This document shows, in pieces, positions 8,429 through 15,894 of a stretch of 64,000 nucleotides of DNA; the first letter of the stretch is position 1; the number at the start of each line of letters is the position of its first letter. Under the pieces are notes generated by a model, which searched no databases, was not told the DNA's origin, and worked only from the letters and a program-made list of their open reading frames with translations. Source of the stretch: Haloactinospora alba (GTDB taxonomy: Bacteria > Actinomycetota > Actinomycetes > Streptosporangiales > Streptosporangiaceae); assembly GCF_006717075.1 (NCBI RefSeq), contig NZ_VFQC01000001.1, forward strand, positions 3,333,501-3,397,500. Reading direction: 5' to 3'. A program made the position numbers and the translations under genes.

Positions 8429-8560
8429 GACCTGCAGGTTCTGGTTGAATTGCTGGTCACCGCCGTGGTGTCCACCCGACGCATGCGCAGGAGCGGCCAT
8501 CAGGACGGCGCTCATCGCCGCCCCGGCGACGAAACCAGCAGCAGTCAGCTTCTTCAGCAT
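8312..8560 (-). CDS. Small secreted chaplin-like protein, copy 1 (first in array)
   Basis: An 82-residue exported protein, the promoter-proximal member of the four-gene array. The signal peptide (KKLTAAGFVAGAAMSAVLM) ends at APAHA. The mature domain GDQQFNQNLQVVPVQVCNAN is followed by a second Cys in TGDCTNGP. SD-like GGGAGAATC precedes the ATG. Its signal peptide and leader differ from copies 2 and 3, so only the 3' part took part in the tandem duplication. Small, hydrophobic, two-Cys secreted proteins in tandem are typical of actinomycete hyphal coat genes, but the family identity is inferred from pattern only. Confidence 0.68.
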   Translation of the reverse strand: MLKKLTAAGFVAGAAMSAVLMAAPAHASGGHHGGDQQFNQNLQVVPVQVCNANVGVLGAAVPVLSPQTTGDCTNGPRTANVD

Positions 8561-9046
8561 GATTCTCCCGAAAATTCAAGCGAGATGATTGGGAAAGGGC
8601 GCGAGCATGCGCCCGATGATTGCGGTGGACTTGGACAATCATCGACCGGGAGAACGGGTTATGTCAACGCCAAAATCAAGAAATCAGGATGCCCGTTTCG
8701 TCCGATGAAATATGAATAGACCGGGAATATCCAACGCCCCACCAGGGACTTTGGGCAATTTTTTCCAATCATTTTCCCTCCGCTGTTCCAGAGAGAGGGG
8801 TGCCGGAACACCGTGCGCGGCGGCCGGAACCGTTCGCTCCCCCGCCGGCTCCGAATCCCCCACGCAACCGCCCCCATTGCGGACATGCTTTAACCCGCCA
8901 GGCGACATTGGCCGGGAAACGCCGCTACCGACCCGCCGCACCGGGACAGCAAACGGACAAATCTCCCCTTTTTGCCCCCCGCCCCCGATGGAGCGCGCGT
9001 TGCGGCCGACAATTGGGAAAACCATCCCCTTCCGGAAAGAGCACCC
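8561..9046. other. Intergenic region between divergent genes, relatively AT-rich
   Basis: A 486-bp stretch between the minus-strand secreted-protein array and the plus-strand nuclease gene. The part from about 8570 to 8790 is clearly more AT-rich than its surroundings, with runs such as GGCAATTTTTTCCAATCATTT, and presumably carries the array promoter on the minus strand. I see no convincing coding frame, RNA gene or repeat in it. Confidence 0.5.
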
Positions 9047-9649
9047 GTGACCCTTCCACTGACGGACCGCCTCCGGCGCACCGCTGGCATCACCGCCGGC
9101 GCGGCGTTCCTCCTCGCCGCAGCGATCGAGCAGGGCGCCACCAGTTCCCCGTGGTTCTGGATCATCGGCGTTCCCGTGGTGCTGGCGACCCTCGCCGGAG
9201 CGGTGCTGTGGCTGCGCCGCCGCTGGGAAACCTGGCGACTGCGCCGTGTCGTTGCCCGCACGGACCTCACGACCATCGACACAATGTCCGGTACCCGGTT
9301 CGAACACCGCGTCGCCGACCTGATGCGCCACACCGGCTACCGGAATGTCGCCGTGGTCGGTCAGCGCGGCGACGGTGGTGTCGACATCCGGGCGGAGACA
9401 CCGGACGGCCGACCGTGCGCCGTCCAGTGCAAGCGGCTGCGAAAACCCGTCCCACCGAACGAGATCCGCGCCTTCCAGGGTGTGCTGGCCCATACCCACA
9501 GCGGATACCTTGGGTTGTTCGTCGCTTCCCAGGGGTTCACCGCAGCGGCGGAACGGGAGGCGGGAGACAGCATGACCCTGGTGGGCCGGGAGGAGCTCGC
9601 CCTGTGGATAGCTGGGTACCAGCAACCACACCTTCCCCCCGCTACATGA
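9047..9649 (+). CDS. Membrane-anchored Mrr-like restriction endonuclease
   Basis: About 200 residues. Two hydrophobic segments near the N-terminus (ITAGAAFLLAAAIEQG and WIIGVPVVLATLAGAVLW) are followed by a PD-(D/E)xK nuclease fold of the Mrr_cat type. Key motifs are GTRFEHRVADLMRHTGY, the acidic RGDGGVDIRAE and the VQCKRL motif that supplies the metal-binding Q-x-K, then a FLVAS-like strand (LFVASQGF). I chose the GTG at 9047 because GGAAAGAG sits 5-6 nt upstream; an in-frame ATG at 8972 has none. Mrr-type enzymes cleave modified or foreign DNA, but membrane-anchored forms are poorly characterised. It stands alone, with no methylase nearby. Confidence 0.75.
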   Translation: MTLPLTDRLRRTAGITAGAAFLLAAAIEQGATSSPWFWIIGVPVVLATLAGAVLWLRRRWETWRLRRVVARTDLTTIDTMSGTRFEHRVADLMRHTGYRNVAVVGQRGDGGVDIRAETPDGRPCAVQCKRLRKPVPPNEIRAFQGVLAHTHSGYLGLFVASQGFTAAAEREAGDSMTLVGREELALWIAGYQQPHLPPAT

Positions 9650-9682
9650 ACGTCCGCGCCACAGAGCGAAGGAGGCCGCCCC

Positions 9683-10270
9683 ATGGAACCGACGCCGGAC
9701 CTCACACCGGCGGCCAACCGCATGAAGGCGCTCATCGACGGAACCCCCTCCGGCCGGTTGCCCGATCCCACCCCGTGCGCTGGCTACTCCGTCGGAGACC
9801 TTCTCATCCACGTGATGCAGCTCTCCGCCGCTTTCCGGAACGCCGCCGACCACACCGCCACCGTGGCGGACGGACCGGCACCGGAACCGTCAGAGGCGAA
9901 CCTGCCCACCAACTGGCGGGCGCACCTGGAACAGCGGCTCGACGACCTCGCGGCCGCCTGGGCCATCCCACAGGCGTGGGAGGGGGACACCGCGGCCGGG
10001 GGTCTGGAGCTTCCCGCTCCGCAGGCGGGTGTGATCGCGCTGAACGAGCTGGTGCTGCACGGTTGGGACCTCGCCCGGGCGACCGGACAGCCCTACGAGT
10101 GCGATCCGGAAAGCGCCGAGGCGTGCTTCGCGTTCGTCTCCCGGGTTCCCACCGACGACCCGCAGGCCCGCGCCGGGCTCTTCGGTCCGGTGGTGGACGT
10201 TCCGAAGGACGCGCCCCTGTTCGACCGGCTTCTCGGCCTCAGCGGGCGCGACCCCTCGTGGGGCCGGTGA
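9683..10270 (+). CDS. DinB-like / mycothiol-dependent maleylpyruvate isomerase-family protein (TIGR03086-like)
   Basis: A 195-residue protein with the DinB/MDMPI four-helix-bundle pattern. Metal-ligand-type histidines sit in LLIHVMQLSAAF and in ELVLHGWDLARATGQ, the latter being the hallmark of the TIGR03086 group. A strong SD (AAGGAGG) lies 7 nt before the ATG. In actinobacteria such proteins are often mycothiol-dependent transferases or isomerases, but few substrates are known. It follows the Mrr-like gene by 33 bp and could be co-transcribed with it, though no functional link is apparent. Confidence 0.72.
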   Translation: MEPTPDLTPAANRMKALIDGTPSGRLPDPTPCAGYSVGDLLIHVMQLSAAFRNAADHTATVADGPAPEPSEANLPTNWRAHLEQRLDDLAAAWAIPQAWEGDTAAGGLELPAPQAGVIALNELVLHGWDLARATGQPYECDPESAEACFAFVSRVPTDDPQARAGLFGPVVDVPKDAPLFDRLLGLSGRDPSWGR

Positions 10271-10373
10271 GCGCCCTGTCCCGGAGCACCCCACGCCACC
10301 ACTGGTTGTCACCTGATACCCCCGACCGGAGCGGGTTGCGTTCCGTGAGAGTCCCACTCCTACGGTGAACGTC

Positions 10374-11657
10374 ATGGCTGACTCCCCCAGGCCTTCCACT
10401 GCCGGTCCGCGGCGGGGGAGGATCGCATCGCCCCGGTGGGCACGCAAGGGACGTCGTGCACTGACCCGGCTCCCGGAGTTGGGGCGCCTGATCGGAGTGG
10501 CCTGGGCCCTCGTGATCACCGCAGTGGCAGCGATAAGCGCCGGAGCGTGGTGGTTCCTCGGCTCCCCGCCACTGCGCGCACCCGCCGAACTCACCGCCCG
10601 GGATCTGAACGCGATCACCACACGGGCCTTCGCCGTGGTGGCCGGCCTGGTCGGAACCGCGTTGTTGGTGATCTCGTACCGAAAACAGCGCACCGCCGAG
10701 TTCGGGGAGGACCGTGAGAGAACCCGGCTCTTCAACGAGCGTTTCACGGCCGCGTACACGGAGCTGGGAAGCGAGCACGCCGCGGTCCGGCTGGGCGCGG
10801 TCCACGCTCTGGCTCACCTGGCCGACGACGCCCCGACACGGGAGCTGCGCCAGATGTGCATCGACGTGCTGTGCGCCTACCTGCGCATGCCCCACACTCC
10901 CGCTCCCGACGAACCGTCCGACGGTGCCACCGAGGAGCAGCGCTGTGAGCGTCAGAGACGTCAACTGGAATTCGCCTCCCTCCGTGAGGTGCGCCACACC
11001 ATCATCCGCACCATCGCGGCCCGCCTGCGCGAGGATGCACATGTGTCCTGGCAGGGCCACGACTTCGACTTCACCGGCGTCGTCTTCGACGGCGGCGACT
11101 TCTCCGAAGCCCGCTTCTCCGGCGGCCTGGTGAACTTCCGCGACGCCACCTTCTCCGGAGGCACGGTCAGCTTCCGTGACGTCCTCGTCACCATGGGAAC
11201 GGTCAACTTCAGCGGCGCTGCCTTCACCGGAGGGACAGTGGACTTCCGCTACGCCGCCTTCGCCGGGGGGACAGCACGCTTCAGCGCTGCTCAATTCGCC
11301 GGCGGCACGGTGGACTTCGGCGATTCTGCCCTTTCCGGCGGCACCGTGGACTTCACCCGCTCCGCCTTTTCCCGCGGAACGGTGAACTTCGGTTTCGCTC
11401 GCTTCCTCAACGGCACGATGGACTTCGGTGAGGTGACCTTCACCGGCGGCCTGGTGGACTTCCGTTACGCCGCCTTCGCCGGCGACACGGTGAACTTCCG
11501 TGGTGTCGTCCTCGCCGGCGGCACCGTGGACTTCGGTACGGCCAAAGGACCGTGCCCGGGGGGATTGCTGGATGCGGTGGCGGCCGGGGAGCCGGGAACG
11601 GCCGTGCTGCCGCGGGGGTGGGAAGACGCTGCGGGTGAGGCACCCGGCACGGAGTAA
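10374..11657 (+). CDS. Membrane protein with C-terminal 12-residue (G-G-T-V-x-F) repeat domain
   Basis: About 427 residues. Two membrane segments lie near the N-terminus (IGVAWALVITAVAAISAGAW and AFAVVAGLVGTALLVISY). A helical, HEAT-like cytoplasmic region follows (LGAVHALAHLADDAPTRELR). From about nucleotide 11088 to 11540 there are at least ten tandem copies of a 12-residue unit, for example GGTVDFRYAAFA, GGTVDFTRSAFS and RGTVNFGFARFL. The unit keeps G-T-V at positions 2-4 and Phe at positions 6 and 11. Automatic annotation would probably say pentapeptide-repeat protein, but the period here is 12, consistent with a beta-solenoid of a different rung length. Related proteins are common in actinomycetes without assigned function. 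A GTG three codons earlier is an alternative start. Confidence 0.65.
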   Translation: MADSPRPSTAGPRRGRIASPRWARKGRRALTRLPELGRLIGVAWALVITAVAAISAGAWWFLGSPPLRAPAELTARDLNAITTRAFAVVAGLVGTALLVISYRKQRTAEFGEDRERTRLFNERFTAAYTELGSEHAAVRLGAVHALAHLADDAPTRELRQMCIDVLCAYLRMPHTPAPDEPSDGATEEQRCERQRRQLEFASLREVRHTIIRTIAARLREDAHVSWQGHDFDFTGVVFDGGDFSEARFSGGLVNFRDATFSGGTVSFRDVLVTMGTVNFSGAAFTGGTVDFRYAAFAGGTARFSAAQFAGGTVDFGDSALSGGTVDFTRSAFSRGTVNFGFARFLNGTMDFGEVTFTGGLVDFRYAAFAGDTVNFRGVVLAGGTVDFGTAKGPCPGGLLDAVAAGEPGTAVLPRGWEDAAGEAPGTE

Positions 11658-11705
11658 CGATACGGATCAGATGTCCCTGTACGTCTCTCTCGTCCGGCCA
11701 CGTGG

Positions 11706-12788
11706 TCACTCGGTACGCAGCAGTTCGGTGTAGGGCCCCAGCCGCATGTGCGTCCCCTTGAGCCGGGAGGTGGTCTCGGCACCCAGCACACCCGTGTCGG
11801 GCGTGTAGGAGGCCCCGCCCGTGGGGCCCAGCGGAAGGACGATGCTCGGCGGCGCGGGGTCGTAGGTGTCCAACCTGTCCCCGCCGAGGATCAGCGTGCG
11901 GATGTTGGCCGCGGCCACCGCGGCGTGCTGTTCGGCCGCCTTCGCCTTCTTGCTCTCCGCGATCGCGGTGAGGTCACCGACAGCGAACACGTGGTCGTGG
12001 CCGGGCAGCCGCAGTTCAGCGGTAACGTCGACGTGCCCGGTCGGCCGCCGGGCGGCCGCCAGATCGCCGGCGACGTAGTCACTGTTCGGTGCGGCCCCGA
12101 AACAGCGGAACCAGATGTCCGCGGTGACCTCCCGTCCCGAGTGGGTCGTGGCGGTGAACGTTTCGGCCTCTCCCGCCTCCGAGGGCGGCCCTTCACGCAG
12201 CGAGGTACCCACAAGCAGCTCCACTCCCAGCTCACCGAGCTGCCGGCGCAGTTCGGCGCGGAACTCCGCGGGAAGGTCCCCGGAGACGATGTCCTCGGCC
12301 GGGTCGACGACCGTCACGGTCTTGTCGGCCCACACGGCCTTGATCTCACCGGCGAGTTCGAGGCCGACCGGTCCCCCGCCGAGCAGGAGGACGCTCCCGG
12401 CACCGGACAACGCCTCGCGCGTGGCCCGGATCCTCGCTCTCGCGGCCGTGCTGTCGTCAGTGCCGACCTTCGCGGGGAAGGGGTAGGTCGACCCGGTCGC
12501 GAGGATCATGTAGTCCGCGTCGATCCGTTCCCCCGAGGCGAGCGTGACGCCCGCGGCGTCCGCGCGGACCACCCCCTCGTGGACCACTCGGCCGCGGTCG
12601 AGCAGCCGGTCGTAGGAGAGGAAGATCCGATCGGTCCAGGCGGGGTCAGCAAGGCCACGTAGCGCGGCGACGTTGTGGACGAATGTGTCCCGAGGGTCGA
12701 CGAGGACCACGTCGGCCACGTCATCCAGCGCCCTCGCCGCCGTAATACCGCCGTACCCACCGCCGACGACAACCACGGTCGCGGTCAT
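11706..12788 (-). CDS. FAD-dependent NAD(P)H oxidoreductase (AIF/NDH-2-like)
   Basis: A 360-residue pyridine nucleotide-disulfide oxidoreductase. The FAD-binding motif VVVVGGGYGGITAARAL is at the N-terminus. A central NAD(P)-binding motif VLLLGGGPVGLELAGEI follows, then the second FAD contact VFAVGDLTAI. There is no CxxxxC redox pair, so it belongs with AIF/NDH-2-type enzymes that pass electrons to quinone or other acceptors. I start it at the ATG at 12788, because AAGGA lies 5 nt upstream; upstream codons fall in the operator. It is divergent from the MarR gene and almost certainly controlled by it. Confidence 0.82.
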   Translation of the reverse strand: MTATVVVVGGGYGGITAARALDDVADVVLVDPRDTFVHNVAALRGLADPAWTDRIFLSYDRLLDRGRVVHEGVVRADAAGVTLASGERIDADYMILATGSTYPFPAKVGTDDSTAARARIRATREALSGAGSVLLLGGGPVGLELAGEIKAVWADKTVTVVDPAEDIVSGDLPAEFRAELRRQLGELGVELLVGTSLREGPPSEAGEAETFTATTHSGREVTADIWFRCFGAAPNSDYVAGDLAAARRPTGHVDVTAELRLPGHDHVFAVGDLTAIAESKKAKAAEQHAAVAAANIRTLILGGDRLDTYDPAPPSIVLPLGPTGGASYTPDTGVLGAETTSRLKGTHMRLGPYTELLRTE

Positions 12789-12796
12789 AACCATCC

Positions 12797-12842
12797 TTAG
12801 TTCGTAATACCAAATATTGGCTTCACGAACTAAATTAGTTCG
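12797..12842. promoter_or_regulatory. MarR-type operator between divergent marR and oxidoreductase genes
   Basis: An AT-rich island in GC-rich DNA with three TTAGTTCG half-sites. TTAGTTCGT (12797-12805) faces ACGAACTAA (12825-12833), and the overlapping 17-bp palindrome CGAACTAAATTAGTTCG fills 12826-12842. The first half-site sits against the SD of the oxidoreductase gene and the last lies 44 bp before the marR start. Binding here would repress both genes, the usual autoregulatory MarR layout. Confidence 0.8.
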
Positions 12843-12886
12843 CAGTGCCAACGGAGGTCAAATACACTGCGCGGAAAGGAGGCGTT

Positions 12887-13345
12887 GTGACGGAGACACC
12901 CCCGGGGAGAAGGCTCGCCGAGAGCCTGGTGCGACTGACGCATCTCGTGGAGCACGTGTTCGCGGAGACCGGCCGGCGTTACGACATCACTCCGCAGCAG
13001 GCCCAGCTTCTCTGTGTCCTCCACCACACCCAGCTCGGCATGACGGAACTGAGCCGGTCCCTGCACCTGGAGAAATCCAGCCTCACCGGGCTCGTGAACC
13101 GCGTCGAGCGCCGCGGGCTGGCCGTCCGCAGGCGCGACTCCCACGACCGGCGGGAATGCCGGGTCGCGTTGACCGAGCAGGGCTCCCGGATCGCCGTCGA
13201 CTTCCACGAGGAGGTGTCCGGGCGGCTGGAGGAACTCGTCGGTGACCTGGCACCCGAGGAGAGCGGGCAGCTCACCTCGGTCATCGCCCGGGTCCTCGCC
13301 GGGGCCGAGACCGAACCCGGCCGCGAGGGGCGTCCCGATTCCTGA
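12887..13345 (+). CDS. MarR-family transcriptional regulator
   Basis: About 152 residues with the MarR winged-helix core. The helix-turn-helix region is MTELSRSLHLEKSSLTGLVN, the wing is RRRDSHDRRECRVALTEQG, and a C-terminal dimerisation helix follows. The GTG at 12887 is preceded by AAAGGAGG and is preferred over the ATG at 12845. It is divergent from the FAD oxidoreductase across a palindromic operator. MarR proteins of this arrangement usually sense phenolics, quinones or oxidants, and a quinone- or thiol-reactive ligand would fit the partner gene, but no sensing cysteine is evident in the core. Confidence 0.85.
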   Translation: MTETPPGRRLAESLVRLTHLVEHVFAETGRRYDITPQQAQLLCVLHHTQLGMTELSRSLHLEKSSLTGLVNRVERRGLAVRRRDSHDRRECRVALTEQGSRIAVDFHEEVSGRLEELVGDLAPEESGQLTSVIARVLAGAETEPGREGRPDS

Positions 13346-13538
13346 GTGAGCGTCCGCGTGCCGCTGTCGGCCCGCGCCGGATGCGTCGCGGGTCAGGGCC
13401 GCCGCCCCGGCGCACGGCCGGGAACGCGTTCAGCACGGTCCCAAACGTTCCGTCCAAGGGCCACTAAAGCTTCGACACGCATTCGGCACAGACAGCCGTT
13501 CGCGGCCGGACGGTCCCGGACATGGCCGGACGCACGAG

Positions 13539-13578
13539 AACGGCCCCTGACCGAGGATCCTCCCGGTCAGGGGCCGTT
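13539..13578 (-). terminator. Stem-loop terminator downstream of tRNA-Tyr
   Basis: A perfect 15-bp inverted repeat (AACGGCCCCTGACCG / CGGTCAGGGGCCGTT) with a 10-nt loop begins about 10 bp beyond the tRNA 3' end on the minus strand. It lacks a long U-tract, as is common in actinobacteria. Confidence 0.7.
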
Positions 13579-13587
13579 CCCTGCGAG

Positions 13588-13669
13588 TGCCAGGTCAAGG
13601 ATTCGAACCTTGGAAGGCAGTGCCGGCGGTTTTACAGACCGCTCCCTTTGGCCGCTCGGGCAACCTGGC
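13588..13669 (-). tRNA. tRNA-Tyr (anticodon GTA)
   Basis: An 82-nt class II tRNA on the minus strand. The acceptor stem GCCAGGT/ACCTGGC pairs perfectly. The D-loop region is CCCGAGCGGCCAAAGGGAG, the anticodon loop CTGTAAA carries GTA, a long variable arm follows, and the T-arm reads GGTTCGAATCC. The discriminator base is A and CCA is not encoded. A strong hairpin follows. Confidence 0.93.
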
Positions 13670-13920
13670 TGGGGTGCGCGGGCTTCTCGCCGCGGCGCGT
13701 AAGCAATCCTAGCGGAGATCCGGGCCAGATACGAAATCACTGCCTCACCGCCCGTCGGCGCCCGCGTGGCGGGGACCGGAACGTCGCTGGAACAGCACCG
13801 GGAACACCCGGTTAGGCTCGGGTTCTGCTGCGTCCGGATGGTGCGCGCAGCCACCGGACGCACCGGAAACAAGCCCTCGGGCCGACAGGCCCGGTGACCG
13901 TCGCAGATGTGGGAGCCTAC

Positions 13921-14418
13921 GTGGCCGCTGAATCCAGTTTCGACGTCGTGTCCAAACTTGACCGCCAGGAAGTCGACAATGCGCTGAACCAGGCAGCCAA
14001 GGAGCTCTCCCAGCGCTTCGACTTCCGGGGCACCGGTGCCACCATCGCGTGGTCCGGTGAGCAGGGAGTCGAGATCAAGGCGAACACGGACGAGCGTGTC
14101 AACGCCGCTGTGGAGGTGTTCAAGGAGAAGCTGATCAAGCGCGGCGTGTCGCTGAAAGTCCTCGACCCGGCGGACGAACCGACCACTTCCGGCAAGGAGT
14201 GCCGCCTGCCCATCTCCCTCAAGGAGGGGATCTCCAGCGAGGACGGCAAGAAGATCGCCAAGATCATCCGCGACGAGGGGCCGAAGGGCGTCAAAGCCCA
14301 GGTGCAGGGTGACGAGCTGCGGGTCACCTCCAAGAAGAAGGACGACCTGCAGGCGGTGATGAACCTGCTGCGGGAGAAGGACCTCGACGTCCCGCTCCAG
14401 TTCGTCAACTACCGGTAG
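13921..14418 (+). CDS. yajQ: YajQ family nucleotide-binding protein (DUF520)
   Basis: A 165-residue protein, full length for the family, opening with [20 protein letters not shown], the YajQ signature. It also has [10 protein letters not shown] and the C-terminal YajQ strand [16 protein letters not shown]. YajQ proteins have two RNP-like domains and bind RNA or nucleotides; some bind cyclic-di-GMP as part of transcriptional control in proteobacteria, which is not shown in actinobacteria. The GTG at 13921 follows GGGAG by 5 nt and matches the family N-terminus. It converges with htpX over a palindromic terminator. Confidence 0.93.
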   Translation: MAAESSFDVVSKLDRQEVDNALNQAAKELSQRFDFRGTGATIAWSGEQGVEIKANTDERVNAAVEVFKEKLIKRGVSLKVLDPADEPTTSGKECRLPISLKEGISSEDGKKIAKIIRDEGPKGVKAQVQGDELRVTSKKKDDLQAVMNLLREKDLDVPLQFVNYR

Positions 14419-14436
14419 AGCGCCCGGCCGGGCGCT
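14419..14436. terminator. Palindromic bidirectional terminator between yajQ and htpX
   Basis: The 18-bp perfect palindrome AGCGCCCGGCCGGGCGCT begins right after the yajQ stop codon and lies between two convergent genes. It probably serves both, with no U-tract on either side. Confidence 0.55.
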
Positions 14437-14451
14437 GCCGCCGCTTCCCGG

Positions 14452-15315
14452 TCAGTGTGTCCCCCACCGGTCGGCCATCCGCTGTAGGCGGCGGATGCGG
14501 TCGCCCGTGGGGGGATGTGCCGCGAACAGCTTGCTCATGCCGCGCAGCGGAAACGGGTGGGCGATCATCAGGTGTCCGGCCGTGAGCAGGCGCCGTTCGG
14601 TGGGCAGGGGGTGGGTGCGTGTTCCCACCTCGATCCTGCGGAGCGCGTTGGCGAGCCCGAGCGGGTCCCCGGTCAGCTGCGCGGCCGCCCGGTCCGCGCG
14701 GTACTCGCGGTTCCGGCTGACACCGAGCTGGATCACGAGGGCCGCCGCCGGGCCGAGGACGAGGAACAGCAGGCCGCCGAGCAGGCTCGGGACGTCCTCG
14801 TCCTCCGAGTCACCCAGTGGCAGCAGCAGGGCCAGCGCTGTCATGGACGTGATGATCGCCGCCAGCATGGCCGCGACCGAGCACACGAGCGTGTCCCTGC
14901 TGCGGATGTGGGAGAGCTCGTGCGCCAGAACCCCGCGCAGCTCCCGCTGGGACAGGTGGCGCAGCAGACCGGTGGTGCAGCACAGCGCGGAACCACGGGG
15001 GCTGCCGCCGGTGGCGAAGGCGTTGGGGGCGGGAGTGGGTGACAGGTACAGCCTGGGCATCGGCTGGCGGGCCGCGGTGGCGAGTTCCCGCACGATCCGG
15101 TACAGGTCCGGCTGTTCGATCTCGCTGACGGGGCGTGCCCGCATGGCACGCAGCGCCATCGAGTCGCCGAAGAAGTAGACCAGCCCGTTGACGCCGACAG
15201 CGACGACGATGCCGAGCTGCAGCCCCTGGGCCCCGCCGCAGCCCCAGCAGACGAGGGCGACCAGCACCGAGAGGCTGGCGAGAAGGCCGACGGCGCGGAT
15301 CGTGTTGCGCTGCAC
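14452..15315 (-). CDS. htpX: HtpX-like membrane zinc metalloprotease (M48)
   Basis: A 287-residue M48B peptidase. Two N-terminal membrane segments (about residues 8-25 and 33-50) precede the zinc motif HELSH at 132-136, with the third ligand Glu in NREYRADRAA (about 204). Two more hydrophobic segments lie between (around 145-168 and 178-198). The active site faces the cytoplasm in this family, which degrades misfolded membrane proteins. The GTG at 15315 has GGGAG 5 nt upstream and gives the usual HtpX length; frames extending further upstream are non-homologous. Confidence 0.92.
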   Translation of the reverse strand: MQRNTIRAVGLLASLSVLVALVCWGCGGAQGLQLGIVVAVGVNGLVYFFGDSMALRAMRARPVSEIEQPDLYRIVRELATAARQPMPRLYLSPTPAPNAFATGGSPRGSALCCTTGLLRHLSQRELRGVLAHELSHIRSRDTLVCSVAAMLAAIITSMTALALLLPLGDSEDEDVPSLLGGLLFLVLGPAAALVIQLGVSRNREYRADRAAAQLTGDPLGLANALRRIEVGTRTHPLPTERRLLTAGHLMIAHPFPLRGMSKLFAAHPPTGDRIRRLQRMADRWGTH

Positions 15316-15534
15316 GATGTCTCCCAGCCCCCTTCGGTCGTGTTCGTCGCGGCGTACCCGACGGGAAAACGTACGACTTCGGGGCGCGCGTTCCCACCGC
15401 AGGGCGAGGAAGTTCACGTTCGTCAGCCGCGAGGCCGGCGGGGCGCCCGCCCCGGCGCGCCCCGAACATCCCGACCGCGCGCGGCGTGTGAGTTCCACCA
15501 CCCACAGCCCTCTTCGGTGGAGGAACGCCCTACA

Positions 15535-15681
15535 GTGTTGAGCGTGGCTGTCAATACTGCGATCGCGTCGCCGGGAGCTCTGCTCGTGGCCCGGCGGCAT
15601 GTGGACTTGCTGCGGATCGCCAGCGCGTTGTGTCGCCGGCTCCCCGGCGTGCCTGGCGAACGCGGAACGCGACGGTTCTGA
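15535..15681 (+). CDS. Short leader peptide with RRHVDL...SALCRR motif upstream of korA
   Basis: A 48-codon open frame preceded by GGAGGAA 9 nt before a GTG; a second GTG at 15544 is also possible. Its core reads ARRHVDLLRIASALCRR. Actinomycete genomes carry many short 'putative leader peptides' with R-R-H-V/I-D-L then S-A-x-C-R, usually upstream of sulfur or cysteine genes, which are thought to act as attenuators that sense charged tRNA. Here the motif ends in a single Cys codon (TGT) followed by Arg codons and a stop, 213 bp before korA. Its presence suggests that expression of the Fe-S enzyme KorAB responds to cysteine or sulfur supply. Coding is supported by motif and SD only. Confidence 0.6.
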   Translation: MLSVAVNTAIASPGALLVARRHVDLLRIASALCRRLPGVPGERGTRRF

Positions 15682-15845
15682 CGCGTCCGACGACCACGGA
15701 CGCAGTGTTAGGACCACCCGCGACGTTCACCGTCGTCCGCGGGTTCGTAGGCTGGCACATAGGTCCCCGCTCACGTTCACAGATCCCGCCGCGTTTCCAG
15801 CGACCGGCCGGTTCCTAAGCTGGTCGGCGGGATCCGAGGCAAGCC

Positions 15846-15872
15846 AAGCCGCCGTGCTCCCCACGGCGGCTT
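15846..15872 (+). promoter_or_regulatory. Strong stem-loop in the korA leader
   Basis: A perfect 11-bp stem (AAGCCGCCGTG / CACGGCGGCTT) with a 5-nt loop ends 4 nt before the korA SD AGGAGG (15877-15882). With the leader peptide upstream, it is a candidate for the terminator or SD-proximal arm of an attenuator. It could equally be a transcript-stabilising hairpin. Confidence 0.5.
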
Positions 15873-15894
15873 ACCTAGGAGGTCGGCGATCTCA

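Noticed and set aside
8712-9050. A 112-codon plus-strand frame between the secreted-protein array and the nuclease
   Set aside because: It has no SD, no domain, and crosses the A/T-rich promoter-like region; it overlaps the start region of the real nuclease gene.
10374-11657. Annotating this as a pentapeptide-repeat protein
   Set aside because: The visible period is 12 residues with a G-T-V-x-F core, not A-(D/N)-L-x-x five-residue repeats.
13588-13669. tRNA-Tyr as an integration site
   Set aside because: No integrase gene adjoins it and I found no second copy of its 3' end in the window.
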